From Undaria pinnatifida (lineage: Eukaryota > Sar > Phaeophyceae > Laminariales > Alariaceae): a DNA stretch of 64,000 nt. The position numbers were made by a program, and so were the translations under genes. The stretch covers positions 885,501 to 949,500 of the forward strand of contig JABAKD010000001.1 in assembly GCA_012845835.1 (NCBI GenBank), in the 5' to 3' direction. This document shows, piece by piece, positions 43,400-56,600 of the stretch. Numbering within the stretch: the stretch's first letter is position 1; each line of letters opens with the position of its first letter. Below the pieces are notes generated by a model. The model worked only from the letters and a program-made list of their open reading frames with translations, had not been told where the DNA came from and did not search any database.

Positions 43400-45530
43400 G
43401 ATCGATGGATGATTTCACTCTTTTGTTGGGAGTTTCTCATGTCCCGTGCCACATTCCGGAACGACCTCGTTTCTTAAATCGGGTGGGCATCAATAATAAC
43501 CGATATCGGGCGTTCTTTATATCGATTGTTTCTTATCTTGTTGCCCGGTTTGAGTTGTGCTTCTTATATATACTCGATTTCCTACCTTTTTCAATAATTT
43601 CAGCCCGACTTGTTTTTGTCAGGAGTTTTTCGTAAGTGCGGGCGCTCTGTAGGTTAGGGGCGGGGCGAGGCTTGCTATATGTAGAACAACGTGCTAGGAA
43701 ACCGCAGAGTGACACCTTGACTATTAATAGCCACCCCCTAACACAAAAAACTAGAACGCATTTTCGGGTAGTGTATGGCAGGATATTATACCGCGGTTTG
43801 GACCCTCGACTGACCGCCCCAACACGCTAAAAAAACTAGAATGCTATGGGCAAAACAAGCCTTGACGCGCCCAAAACGGCCGGTCTAGAACGTTCTCATG
43901 CATTTTCCCTGCAGTTTTTGTGTCGCCTCCTTGGTACATATGATAATATGTTCGTCCTCGATGTTCCAACAAGTCCATCGTTCTTTTTTTGTGGTTCAAT
44001 GCATTGTATCTTATTATCTTGCTTGTTGTGGCCTCTTCCCAAAGATAATCCTAGCAAAAAACAAACTTAGAGGTACACATACATCTATCATAGAGCCTGC
44101 AGGCTTAGAAGTAAGCCCAACAGCAAAAAAAGGCAGCAGCCAAAAAAGTATATTGAAAAAGCGAGGGCAATCAATGGCGGTGGTGTGCTGGCAAGAAGAG
44201 GCACGACAAAAGGAGGGCAGAAAAAAGACAGACTTAACACATCACGGTCCACGGTCATTTAGCCCCCCCAACAGACCCACAACCCCCCCCCTCCCCCCTC
44301 ACTCTTTCCCCTCCTGGACCCCTACCACTGCACAAACCAAACCGTGTCCTATCGTACTATGGGACAAACAAACGCGCGGAGAGACGCGACAATACACGCC
44401 GCCATCGACGCCCCCCCCCCCCCCCCCCCCCTGCCCTTCTCCCCCCACGACAAGACCTGAACAAAACAATATCAAAACCGTTTTGTAGCTGGCGGAAACA
44501 AGAAAGCATGTAGTCTATTACTCTAGCGCTCGAGCAAAGAATTAATCTCCTTGATGGGAGGTATGATAGATTTCGAGTTGCTATTTGTTGGCTGCTCTCC
44601 TCATCTTCTAACTCGAACGTACGTACGTTCCGCACTGAAGATGACCAGCTGCTCTTCTTGCTCGTAACAACATCCAGTCATGAACAGCGACCATGCAACG
44701 CGCGGATTGCCATTTAGACGCCGACCGATGTTGAATCGATCCGAGCTGTGGCGGCCGCTCGCGCCCCCCAACCCCCACCCCCACCCCCCACTACTATTTA
44801 GTAATCTTCTCGTACCCAAAATGACACGTACGTATATATGCAATATCGACCTCTATGTATTATTACTATTATTATTGTAGCACTTCCATATAATTTGCAT
44901 CGTCTTATTCTTATTTTTCTGCTTGTTCTTGCTGCCACCGATCCCCAACCCCCCCTGCGCCCCCCCCCCCCTTCCCCCTCCCACCGCCATCATCCATGAC
45001 ACCACACGACGCCGCACGACGGACCACGACAGAGACGCAAAAATGGAGGTAATAGTGTGGGAGAATTGGACCATGACGGCTGCTTGCTGCTCCTGCCGCT
45101 GCTGCTTTTACTGACTGCTGTTGCGGAAACAAACTTAGAAAGAATAAACAAAAACAAACACGAACACGAACCAAAACGCACGAAAGGTCATATTGGGCCT
45201 CCCCTGCCGCACCCTCCTACACCCGTCCCCGTCCCCCACCCAAATCGAAAGAAAGGCGAAGCCGAATCGGCCGTCGTTTACGCACACCACCACGACCCCC
45301 CCCCCCCCCCCCCCCCCCCTCCCGGGTCCAAACCAAACAAATCCACTCTTCAATATCCCCTCTCCCACCTGGGGCAAACGATATTCCTCCTCTCCGCCGC
45401 CAGCACCGCAAGCACGTGCCTCACCGACGGGAATCGAGAAATCTGGCACTTGTCCGTCTATATCGTTTTGCCCGATGCGCGAAATCATGTCGCCAGGCAC
45501 ACAAAAAAAACGCACGAACGAGGAAATCAA
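43400..45530. other. Low-complexity intergenic stretch
   Basis: No gene was recognised. Long C runs lie at 44410..44431, 44960..44970 and 45297..45319. Pro-rich frames on one strand and Gly-rich frames on the other follow from these runs. Confidence 0.6.
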
Positions 45531-45535
45531 ACAAA

Positions 45536-46320
45536 CCCGAACCGAACCGAACCGAACCGAACCGAACCGAACCGAACCGAACCGAACCGAACCGAACCGA
45601 ACCGAACCGAACCGAACCGAACCGAACCGATACGAACCATGAGGCAATGAACCGATCCGAAATGAACCGCATCGAACCGAAACATAACGCCACGCAAGAA
45701 ACGTAACGTAACATAAAGAAACGAAACAAATCGAAACGAAACGAATCGAAACGAATCGAATCGAAACGGAGCGAAACGACCCAACATAACCGAAACGGAA
45801 CGAGACAGTGCGAAAAGGAACTTTACGGACCGGAACGAAAGATAGAGCAACGTAACGAAACATGTATCGAAACGAAACATGCATCGTACTACTAACGAAT
45901 CGGAACATAACGAAACGACGGCGGAAGGTGTGGTCGACAAGAACCGGCCCGGCACGTCCTCGGTCAAAAGAAAGCGAGGGGACGGGCCGACAAGAAAAAA
46001 ATGTCCCGGCCGGAACACCCACAGACGGATTGCCCGGTCCAAACAGATGCTAACAGTCATTTTCGCGGAAAAACTCGAGCCGAGCCGAACCGAACCGAAC
46101 CGAATCAAACCGAATCGGTACCAAGCCCAACAAGACCAACAAAATATCAAACCAAACCAAACCAAACCAAACCAAACCGACCCAAACCTTTACCAGACAA
46201 ACCCATAATCAAAACAAATCAACACCAGACCAAGCCAAACAAGCCTAAACCAAAACCAAATCAAACCTTAATCAAACAAAACCAAACTAAACCAAACCAA
46301 ACAAAGGGTCGACAATCAAA
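45536..46320. repeat. (CCGAA)n pentanucleotide tract grading into degenerate repeats
   Basis: Positions 45536..45630 are nearly perfect AACCG units. To the right the pattern decays over several hundred bases into CGAAACGAAT-like and then CCAAACCAAA pentamers (46140..46310). All pentamer-coded frames here (NRTEP, RFGSV) are artefacts. Confidence 0.9.
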
Positions 46321-47417
46321 TCCAGCCGACCAATCACAACCAAATCACCCGACCGTTCACTCACCAATCAAACCGAATCAGATTATCTGACCAATAAATT
46401 AGCTCCGACTGAATCAAGCGGACCAGTCGGGCAAATTCGAGTCATATCGAACCAAAAAGAACCTAATCAAACAGAACCCCAAAACCACCAATTATCGTTG
46501 CTTTAACAAATGCCCTCACGACGATGATAACGACGGCACGAAAGCAAAAACCACAACGAAAGCGATCATAAAAATCAACGCGAAAACGAAAACTAAAAGA
46601 AAAAACACACAAAAAATGACGTACGTACCGGCCAGAAAGAAGCCAACACGAATGAAACGCCTGCATGCCTGAATGTACTCACGGTGAGAATGGATTGCCA
46701 AGTGTAGCAAGCAGCGGTAAGCAAGTACTTCATACCTTAGCAGCGCATATTGCGAGTGTCTAACTGAAAACATAAAAAGGGAAAACTGAACGCAGCCGTG
46801 CGCCGGCGCACTCCCTCCTCCAACCCCCCTCTTCCCTGCCATCTCCCCACAAAAGCTCGTCTGTATTTTGCGGTGTGATAGAAGGTCAGACAACACTGCA
46901 TAGCACAATGTACTGACTGGTGGCAACAACGACAGAGACCCCCCCCCCTCCCGAACAAACTCCCCCAAACCGCCACCCGAGCAAAAAAATAATAATAGGG
47001 TGACATGTTGCTCTTCTCTGTATATGGCAGCTTAACTCCCCCTCCCCCCCCCTCCTCCCTCCCCTCCAAACAGCAAACCCTCTATAGTATAACGGGTAAC
47101 ACATAACCTCTTTTAATCGTCCGTCCTACAAGCCCCCCCTCCCCCCCCTCCTTCCTTTCCTCGGCCGTCCCACGAACGAGCGGTCACTAGCCAACTCCGA
47201 CCCAGACCCCCCCCCCCCTCCTACTCCCTAGAGTTCTCTCTCTTCCCCCCCCCCCCTTCTCTCATTGGCGCCTCTCCGCGTCGGTTCTAAGCGTTCCTCC
47301 GCAAAAGGCCGGCGGCAGAGGGGGGGGGGGAGGGGGGTGACCTGCCCCCAGGCAAAGAACGCCCACGAGAAGCAAAACATAAGCAACATATATACCACCC
47401 CCCCCTCCGTCAAGGTC

Positions 47418-47519
47418 GATGAAAATCCGACGTGCTTCGTCCCGGCATGATAGGCATGCGAGGGTCTAAGGTCTTAAGACTGGGGCCGTGCATGATAATG
47501 ACTACATGCCCCCCCCCCG
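47418..47519 (-). repeat. Poly-G-headed dispersed repeat, copy 2
   Basis: The minus strand reads a G run, CATGTAGTCATTATCATG, then CTTAGACCCTCGCATGCC, ATGCCGGGACG and CGTCGGATTTTCATC. The last block is identical to copy 1 at 11213. Confidence 0.7.
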
Positions 47520-49789
47520 GAGAAACGCCCACAAGAAGCAAAAAAGGAGTAGCATCTGCCCTACACCCCCCCCCCCCTGTCCACGCCACTATTTGGGGCA
47601 TTAGGTGGAAATAAGGCACGAGCGGAGAGCGCGGGAACCTGGGGGGGTTCAACATAAAACAGACAGCACCAACGTCGGAAGAATAAAAGTCGGCCGCTTC
47701 TGCATTTATTGGCTGATTGATTTGATCATTTGGCTGGCGAACCAGCCTGAAAGCAACCGTTTCGGAAGATAGCAAGCAAACAAGCGTTTCGCAAGCAAGC
47801 ATTCATCAAGCAATCAAGCCTTGCGCAAGAATACCATAGTTCTACAAGCAAGCAATTGATGTGTTTCGCAACAAAGCAGGCGTTTCGCCACCTTGCGGAA
47901 CCGACGCCCCACATATATATACCCCCCCCCTCCCCTATCCTCTCCCCCTCCCCCTTCTACAAATCTCCCTCGTCCAACCATGACATCCAACGAAGGAGGA
48001 AATGGAAGAGACTGGCAGCGATACGGGTCCGTGGGCATGTTGGAGGAAGTCGGCGGGGGACCGGTTCTCTAGGACAAGGGCGATATCCTAAAAGCTCTAG
48101 AGACCTGTAAGAAATGAAAAAAGCGTGAGCGTAGGAAGAAGGAGGGCGGGAACCATATCAACAAACACCGCCATCTCCCCCAGCTACCATCACTGTCATT
48201 ATTATCATCCTGCATCATTCTTCATCGGTATCATGATCATCACCTATCAATGATAAACGATATTTGACACCATCATGCATCATTCTTGTCATTCTCATCA
48301 CTTTTACCCCATTTTTGTTCGGTATTATGACAGCCATCATCAGTTATCGTGCCATTTCTTAATTCCGCCACCCTCATGTACAATCCGTGTCATCGTTATC
48401 GTAATCTAAAAACCACGCGAACACACGCACACTCCGGCCGTGAGATCGAGCACGTCTTATCGTCATCATTCGTGTAGATATCACGATGAAATGGCAATAA
48501 ATTGCAATGTATCGGACATCATATGTCTTATGTGTTAGGTGCACTCTTGCGGGCGGGGTGGCGGGGGCATGGTGTTCTCCGGCGGCAGAGGTTTTTTCTC
48601 GCACGTTAGGCTGCGGGGCAAGCAAGGAGGGCGTGGGTATATCACGATGCATGTCTGGATTCCGGCCGCGCTCCGTGGCGGTGCTCTGAGCATTCAACAT
48701 CGCTGAGCTGCTGGCTCATTATGCCGAGGGGCTACGTTCTGCCTCGCTGAAGCGATCAGGTGCTTGGAAAACCCCACGCTGTTTTCGCTCATTTTCAAAA
48801 ATACCCCGTTCCGCCCACGCCAGTATGGAGCCCCTACTCTACGAGCAGGTCCCAACTGACGTGGGAGCGTTTTCCGGGCTTTATCATCGAAAGATGAAAG
48901 AGTACCAGAGAGCGCGGTGTGATCCCCGACATCGGCAAATCGATCTCATTATGTACCGAATTTTCCGGGGTGATGAGAACATATTAGGATGGGTTATACC
49001 TTCCGTTGGATCTTCCTATCTTACATGCGTGACGATTATTCTACGTATCTTTCCCGACATCTGTCCTCCAAAGTTCGGTCCCATGTTTTATGGTTCCCTC
49101 TGCTCTCCCGCCCACTGCGCGACATCATCAGTCCAATATGTTTTGCCCTCCCTGCTGTCTGCTACGACGACGCTATGCATGCAGACAGCAGCGGAGCAAC
49201 AACAGCAATAACAGCAGCAGCACATGTCTGAATCATACTCGAAGTACTTATCTGTTCCACCTAGCCCTATGACTGCTATTGTACAACTCGGACTAAACAT
49301 TAGCACACTTGGCCTGACAAAATGCTTCCATCCGCCCGTCTACCTGGAAGATTGGCACCTAGCTTTTATCCCTCGCGTTGAAGTGGCTAACTACTTGTGG
49401 CAATCGCGGTGCGACAGCTGCCGTGCTGTGATATATCTCCTTTGTGATAGCCACAGACGGTGCTCCCGTGTGTAAGTTCGTGCCCTTCTGTAAGTACCAC
49501 ATATGCGTGCGCGGAGTGTGAGCTATCACAAAATCAGCGTACAGCGGCACAGCAGCAGCACAGCAGCAGCAGCGGCAGCAGCAGCGGCAGCCGTGTTTCA
49601 AGCTCTTGCCTTTGTGCCAGTAGCCATAGCGTTTGCCCGTGTGGTTATTGCACAACATGAGATCGAGCACGAAAGCATTTTCACGTCCAACGCAACATTC
49701 AAACACATATCGTCGGACCTCATACCAGGTATACGAAGCACACAGCAGTAGGGAAAGCAGTTCGTCCGTTTTTTTGCTCATCCCCATCT

Positions 49790-49960
49790 ATTATATTCGC
49801 AGTTTTTATGCCTCCTTTTCCCTCCCTAGACGCAACTCAGGCCCGCCGTCACAAATAGCGGGCTCTTCCCCACCACCCCTCCCCGCTACGGTGCGCGTCT
49901 TCGTTTTCATCGCGAGAAGAATTCAGAATTTTCTTGCCTCGTTGACTCGCGTCGAATTGT
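49790..49960 (-). repeat. SINE-like repeat body, copy 3 (fragment)
   Basis: It shares CTCAGGCCCGCCGTCACA-AGCGGGC, TTTTCATCGCGAGAAGAAT and CCTCGTTGACTCGCGTCGAA with 6430..6563, but lacks the tRNA-like end. Confidence 0.6.
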
Positions 49961-50235
49961 GCTTACCCAGTAGTAATATAGCTCATACACATCATTGGAA
50001 TCTGTATGTTCCCCCTTTTCGATCGCAGCATGTCAAGTCAACCCCGTCCCCAAGGAGAACCTTGTATGATACCTCGCGTGTTGTCGGCACGCGACTAATA
50101 GGTACTACCCACCCTATAGTAGACGGCCCTTCTTCCGCCCGGGCTCGCCTCCCTCACTCGCTCGTCTGGACCCAGCAAGACCCTCCTCCTTTTCCTTCTC
50201 GCTCCGCCTCAAAAGAGCCTGCCATTATCGCCATT

Positions 50236-50525
50236 CAATAATCGATGTTCAATGTTCGGCATTCGATGTTCGTCGTTCGGTATCGAATCCATGCTCGATA
50301 TTCGATATTCGCTATCGCTATCCGTCGTTCGATATTCGATTACATTCCAGTCGAGTTCTGTAGCATTCCATGTCCGATGTTCGATAGTCCATGTATTCGA
50401 CACTCTTCACACAACAATCTTCATTCGAAATTCGGCCTTCAATATCGATTACATTCCATAATGTTGGACGATACTTCGTACTCGATTGCATTCATTATCG
50501 ATCATTACGATATTCAATAGTCGAC
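50236..50525. repeat. 7-bp-period TTCGATA array
   Basis: From about 50240 the sequence can be read as 7-mers: TGTTCAA, TGTTCGG, CATTCGA, TGTTCGT, then TCGATAT twice and variants. The pattern fades toward 50525. Confidence 0.75.
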
Positions 50526-50560
50526 ATTTGATGCAGGCATCACGGGAAAATGGGTGGTGA

Positions 50561-50662
50561 GGTGAGGGTGCTCATTTCATGAACAGCCGCAGTCATATTA
50601 TACGACCATAGACCCTCACATCCTACTATGCCGGGACGGAGCATGCCGAGTTTTCACCGATC
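50561..50662 (+). repeat. Poly-G-headed dispersed repeat, copy 3
   Basis: GGGTGCTCATTTCATGAACAG, then ATACGACCATAGACCCTCAC, ATGCCGGGACGGAGCATG and CGAGTTTTCA appear in the same order as in the other copies. Here the G head is short. Confidence 0.65.
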
Positions 50663-50959
50663 AGGCAGACAATGCTTGCACCAAGCGCGAAGCGCGGTGA
50701 GGTGTTCGGCGAGTCGCATGAAAAGTGAGCTGCATCCTTCCAAGAACCGCTCGTGACGCGGAATTGCATCTCTGGACTACAGCTTAATGAATAAATTAAA
50801 TTCCTGGTATGGCCACCTCCAGAGAAAGCAATGGGAAAATTACGGTATGTAACTGTAACTGCCTTGTGCGTGTCTTACCATAAACCCTCCGTGATACGAT
50901 ATTTCTCCTTCTGCGGAGTAAAAGTTCTCCACCCCGCACAAATCATCTAACTCGATCGT

Positions 50960-52990
50960 GTGGAGGAGGGGGTGGGGGGGGGGGGGTACTCATTTGTCGC
51001 TTGCCGTTAGTCATTTGACCATTGACCACGCATCCATTTCGAGACGGAGCACCGTTCCTACACCTCCAACATTTGGGCGCTCATTACGCTTCTTCCATGT
51101 ACAACATAGAAAGTGTTTGCTTATCCTGTCCCCGTCCTGTTTCGCCGTCTGCGGCCACCATCTATTTCCTTGGGCAGCGATCGTTTTCTCGCTACTCTCT
51201 AGTCTACCAAACTCTTCCATGTCACATGCGTCTCATTTACTCATCTCCTCTAACGCATCCCGTTCCTCCTTGTATATTTCACATTCTCCAACTATGTGAG
51301 TCCTACTTTCTATTGTTGTGCCACACGGGCACATATTTGTAGCCACGACCTCCTCCTCCCGACTACTGCTATATCTCTTATTTCTGGTAGATCCAGGCCC
51401 CCTACACGAAATCGCAGTTTCAGCTTTTTTGCGTAGTCCATGGGCCGTGCAGACACGTTTGTTTCTCAATATCTTGCCTCAACCCCCCGTATATCTCTAA
51501 GTGCTTCTCCTCTTTCACCTTATTTCTTAGCGTTTGTCTTTCCCTCCCTTCTATTGTTTCTTGTACTTCTGTTTTGTACCCGTCAAACCTTTCTATAGAG
51601 AGTCCCTCTTAGCCCCCCTCTATCGTATCCTTCCATATTTTCTCGACTACGTTATCCCATTTTATTCCAGCTCGCCCTTTTGTTATTTTCTCCCATACAG
51701 CCCTATCAACCCTGGCTGGCAACCTCTTTTCTGGCACATTATTTACTTTACATTGCCATTTCAACTTTATCACGTCTCCATTTGTTTGAAGTGGGTACAT
51801 TTCTAGTTCCGCTCTTAATACTGTATTGCTCGTGGTACTTGAGCATCCTAGTATATTTTTAGCTGTTGCCATCTGCACTGTTTCCAATTGTTTCAATTCG
51901 CGTTCCCTTCCCATAATTCGCCGGCATACTCTAACTTTGGTGCAATCACATTTATCAGAATACATACCTTAATCCTAGTGTCAAGGTGCGGGTCTGTTAG
52001 GATCGCATCCATCTTGCCTACTTGTCATGTACCTTTCCTGTTACTTTGGCTGTGTGTGCATCCCCAGAGCAGTCCTTTGAGACCTCTACGTATATTGATC
52101 TACGATCGGTAGATCATCTTCTCCCCACTTCCATTTGAAATTTACCGGATTAACCTTATCTTCGCTACATACAACTACTGCGCATTTTCTCACGTTCGCT
52201 GTCACTCTCCATATCCTATTGTACTCTAGTGCTTTCTCTATCTGTTTCTGCAATCCTTCGGGTGTTTCTGATATCAACACGAAATCATCCGCAAACATCA
52301 ACCCCGACACCGTATCTTAGACCTTGCTTTGCTGCTTCGATTGCTACTATCATGCCACTAACATATACCTTCAGTAGATCGGGTGATAGTGAACATTCCT
52401 GTGCAACTCCTTCTGAAATATCAACAAATTTAGATATTTCCCCGTCCAGCATTACAGCCTTTGTCGCACATTCCGTCATATTGTTCAACATTCTCCACAT
52501 ATTTCCTCTGATCCCAACTTGCCACAATTTTTCTCCACAACCCACTCCGCCATACTGTGCCATAGGCCTTCTGTACATCTAGGAAGAAACAGTACGTCGT
52601 TAGCCCGGCGTCTTTCCTACCTTGCAATATATTACCGAATGTGTACACATGGTCTACGCAACTAAGGTTTGGCCCAAACCCTGCTTGCCCTCCGCTTATT
52701 TTTTCGTCCTTCTCCAACATTGCTCCCACTATATCGTTCAAAATATTACTGAATGTTTTGCCTACGGTGTTTCATAGCGTTTTCCCGCGCTAGTTCCCCG
52801 GGTCAGCCTTATCTCCTTTCTTGAATAAGTTTACTACTACCCCTTCTCTCCACCTCTTAGGCGCGTACTCGTTCTTCCATATCCAATTACACAACATCAC
52901 CATCATGGTAAGCATACCTTATCCCCCGTACTTCATAAATTCATTTACTAGTTCATCTGCCCCTGCTGCCTTTCTATTATTTAACTTTAG
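50960..52990 (-). pseudogene. Decayed LINE reverse transcriptase
   Basis: Minus-strand fragments appear in order. First come 52990..52745 (ending near a KADPGN-like motif) and 52741..52430, with GGQAGFGPNLSCVDHVYT and FFLDVQKAYGTVWRSGLW. Next come 52578..52285 (EGVAQECSLSPDLL) and 52310..52086, with the polymerase site FADDFVLISETPEGLQ. The series ends with 51965..51609 (VQMATAKNILGCS) and 51469..51233, which has a C-terminal zinc knuckle (CPCGTTIESRTHIVGECEIY). Stops and frameshifts separate the pieces. This belongs to a LINE group different from the one at 35.2 kb. Confidence 0.88.
50970..51080 (+). repeat. Poly-G-headed repeat, divergent subtype, at the end of the decayed LINE
   Basis: A run of 12 G is followed by TACTCATTTGTCGCTTGCC, TTTGACCATTGACCACGC and CGAGACGGAGCACCGTTCC. 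The reverse complement of 58960..59102 matches this closely. Because it abuts the decayed LINE, it may be the 3' end of that LINE family. Confidence 0.6.
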
Positions 52991-53099
52991 CTACACTTCT
53001 TACTTATTATCTTGTGAACTTTCTCTGTGACCCGTCTCAATCACGGTCTTCCCTTCTGACGCGCCTACGTTCGCCTCTGTCCGCGCGTTGATAGCGAGG

Positions 53100-53640
53100 G
53101 GGGGGAGAATTAAAGCAAGGCGTTTCACGGGTCATGAACCGGTCCGCGGGCCGGGTCCAGAAGTTTAAAAAACACTCGCGGGTCGAGTCGGATCTGGTCA
53201 GGAGGTTTCAAATGTCACCGGTCGGGTCGGGTCGGGTCACCTTGACGTGATTCGACCCTTGAAAAGCCCTGGACTAATGTTAATCAGATACACATATACC
53301 AGGTGCAAGAGTTGTGGTCCCTCTATAGTGCCGGTTGCCCGCTATAGGGCCTGTGAAATTGCTTGGCACATATGATACAACCTACAATGACGCGATGTGG
53401 AGTATCGCCGGCTGCCACTTTAGCTGCCGGTAATTCCGGCCGGCACATACCGACGATACAGAGGCACCACAACTATGTCCTACAACACCGCCTTCCTTTC
53501 GCCAACACCAGGGAAAAGATAACACCAACACCGAGAAAACGAAAAAAAAATGGTTGGTTTTCCTACATGTCAGAGCTGTGTATACCCTGGTAGATTGCTA
53601 CCCGGGTATATCGACAGTATGCCCTGCAATTATCAAGCGC
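53100..53640. other. 3' flank of the histone deacetylase gene
   Basis: No gene was recognised. A GGGTCGGGTCGGGTCAC-type repeat lies at 53140..53240. On the minus strand this region would hold the 3' UTR of the deacetylase gene next to 53640. Confidence 0.5.
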
Positions 53641-53644
53641 ATCC

Positions 53645-56600
53645 TTACAAAAACGCCTCCTTGAATCTCACCTCTTCCCTAACGTGAGACTGGTACGGGT
53701 CCACGAGGCCTCGGACGTGGGCAGCGACGTTGTGTGCGAGCTCGTGCCTTTGAAGACGCTGCGGTCGATAGTAACAGCAGCAGCGGCAGGACAACATGTA
53801 ACCCAGAAACACCAGCAACAGCACCAACGTCAGTATACCACCGCAAATAGAAACACCAGCAAAGCACCAACGGCAGTAGCATCAGTAGAGGCGACTCTAA
53901 GTAGAGCAACAGATGCAACGTTACACCAACAGTGATACCACATCAATTCAAGTGGCAGCAGCAACAACCACTGCAACAACAGCAGCAGAAGCACACCACC
54001 ACCAATAACCCCTACGATGACAACAACAACAACCTACACCCCCCCCCCCCACCTCACCTCCACCCCTCCTTCCCTCCAAAAACAAACCATCTCTCCCCCT
54101 TCTACATCCCCCCGCACCTCACCTCCACCCCGCCCTCCCCCGAAAAACAAAATATCCTTCCCCCCTCTCCCTCCCAACCTCCACTCCACTATCCCGCCAC
54201 CCAACTGGGCAGTGACCTTGACCTGGGTAACCGATGGCGTTCACAGAAAAATCAACCAACAACGAAAAAACGACGGAAAATTGCCCACAACTCCCCCCCT
54301 TTCTCCCTCCAAATGCCATTCCTTCCTCTCCCGCTCCTCTTACAATCCAGTCCCGTCCATTCCCTCCCGTCTCACCTGAGCTGTGGACTTGACCTGGTAG
54401 CCCCTCTCCAACGGCATGCCGGCCTCGTTCACCCCAGGACCACCACCCCTACCGCCAACGCTGCCGTTTCCTCTCGCATGCTGTTGCTGAGCGTGCTGCC
54501 CATGCTGCCCGCGCCTCTGCGCCCCAGGCTTCTGACCCGCGCGCCACCCTCCCCCAATTAAGACACCCGCGCCGCCGTGGTTGTCCGGCACGGAGGGCGG
54601 GGGAGGCAGACCGCTAGCCCCGGTTCCCGCCGGAGCAGAGTGAGGCCTAACGGAGGGGGGGGAGGGAGTCACGAAGACAAAAAAACAAAGCACCAAGCAC
54701 ACGCGATGTGAAGTGAAAAAGGACACGAGGTTCGAGAACGACGCATGGCACACGGACGAAAATATAGAAACGAAAAAAAGAAAGAAGGACAAAAAAGCAC
54801 AAATACCACCTGGTACACAACAACGTTAACGTACCAACCCGGTTCGAGTACGACCCATGGCACACGAGAAACAAAATTTACCAGAGTAAGACAAAAAGCG
54901 GAGGAAACGAAAGCATAAGCAACAGCGACGACACCGACCAGCATCCACGCACCCACCCACCTCGTCATGGAAGAAGGTATGCCAGCGACTCTATTTGAAG
55001 GTACCGACGGCATCCCGACCGACGAGTCGCAGTGGCTCTGCCCGTAGCCACCCTCCAAAACGCTCACCAGCTTTCCCGAGCAGCAGATGTCCGCCACGCT
55101 TTGAATCTATCGCAGCATACCACGCCAAGCCACACCGATAGCAGAGGACGTTCAGAGAAAGGCTCGCGGTTTTACTACTTGATGGTGTCATAGCTGTCAC
55201 GCTTTGGAATTATCGTGTACACCACACCACACCACAACACACAGCGGCACAGCACAGCACAGCGCGCGACGCCACGCCACTCCACGCCACGCCACGGCGA
55301 TAGGCCAGGGACGCAAGTCCATTCAGGCTCGCGGTGTTAACAAATTACTTATCACAGGCCCACCCTTTCAGGACAGCAGTCACCTTTTGAGGACAAACAA
55401 CTTGGAATTAGAGAAGGACTAAAGTAGGACAACTGGCTCAAGCCTTTGGGACCCGTGTACACCGACAAGAAAAAAAAACGACGAGAGCGATCTCATCAAT
55501 GCGACTACTGATACGGAGAACGCGCAGCCGCAGCACAACAATCCCAACCAACGCATGCTGCCTGCGCGTATGTGGAGCACAATCCATGCACCGCTGTTCA
55601 AATACACATCTACCCCAGCGAGCCACGAACGCAGCAGCCAAGCACAATAGGGACTTTACGGCCAAGCTACATGATCGGTCATGCCAAGTTTGGGGTGTCT
55701 TTACATTATGGTGTTTGTTCAACCATGCTAATTAGCCTAAACCCTAACCCTAAACCATTTCAACCATAATACCGGTCGAAGTGCCCCCTGCTGACGTTAC
55801 TGGGGTAAAATGGTTGAAAAAACACAATGTGTATCACTGCAAGTTGGGGTGAATGCGCTTTTGTTAAACCTCTTTGGGACGTCAAAACGCACAAAAACCA
55901 GGAAATAAATTGACGACTCCACAAGCGGTCACACGAGGCAGACCGGGACGCCAGGTAGAGGGGGGCGGGTGCGCCCACTAGTGTGTTCACACTGCACTAG
56001 TTTGTTCAAAGCGCAACGGTAGGAGCTATGCGACACACGCACCGCATTCTGATACTCGTGCAATATGCACCGCTGCAGGCTTTTTCCTTGACGGTTAAAT
56101 AACATCGCGAACATCTTGTTTTGGATCGATATAACCGGGCCTAAAAAGATATACAAGCCCTTTCGGGCTTCAGCCGGGAAAAACGGCCCAATAAAGATGA
56201 CGATTGCGGCATCCGTCACATGAAATAAAGCAAAATGCGTGGAAGTGTGGTGAGCTTAAGCTTTATTTTTCCCCATCCGTCGGAGGATAAAAAATAAATA
56301 AATAAATAAATAAAGCAACGCGGGCTGCTGGATGGGGTGATGCCAGGTTTAGTGTTTTGTGTCCGAGCCACGGTGCAAGGAGCTGCACAACCCCTGCCCG
56401 CGCTTCTGCGTGCTCGTGCTGAACTCGACGATTGGCAAGACCACGCTTATTCCGTTTGCGCAAAGTATGCACCTGGGCCCCAGAAAAGTTAGACTCACCA
56501 TAACCATTGGGCAACCATTGAGCAACCATTGAGCTAGCTAGCGGTCAGAGCTAACTGCTAGCTCAGTGGCTCAGAGGGTACGGCGCATCTCTTCTCATCT

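Larger units (their letters stand above)
46400..50235. other. Repeat-rich region with no firm gene
   Basis: C runs occur at 46938, 47038..47056, 47130..47150, 47208..47220 and 47247..47257. At 48170..48330 there is a degenerate CATCATTCATCAT-like stretch, and near 49550..49590 a CAG/CAGCGG run. A plus-strand frame at 48825..49211 (MEPLLYEQVPTDVG...) starts with ATG and is not repeat-coded at its beginning, but has no recognised domain and ends in a Gln run. Confidence 0.5.

Noticed and set aside
48825-49211. Possible gene starting MEPLLYEQVP
   Set aside because: No domain, no exon partners and no codon pattern beyond the first 70 residues; the end is a CAG run. Kept only as a remark in the regional entry.
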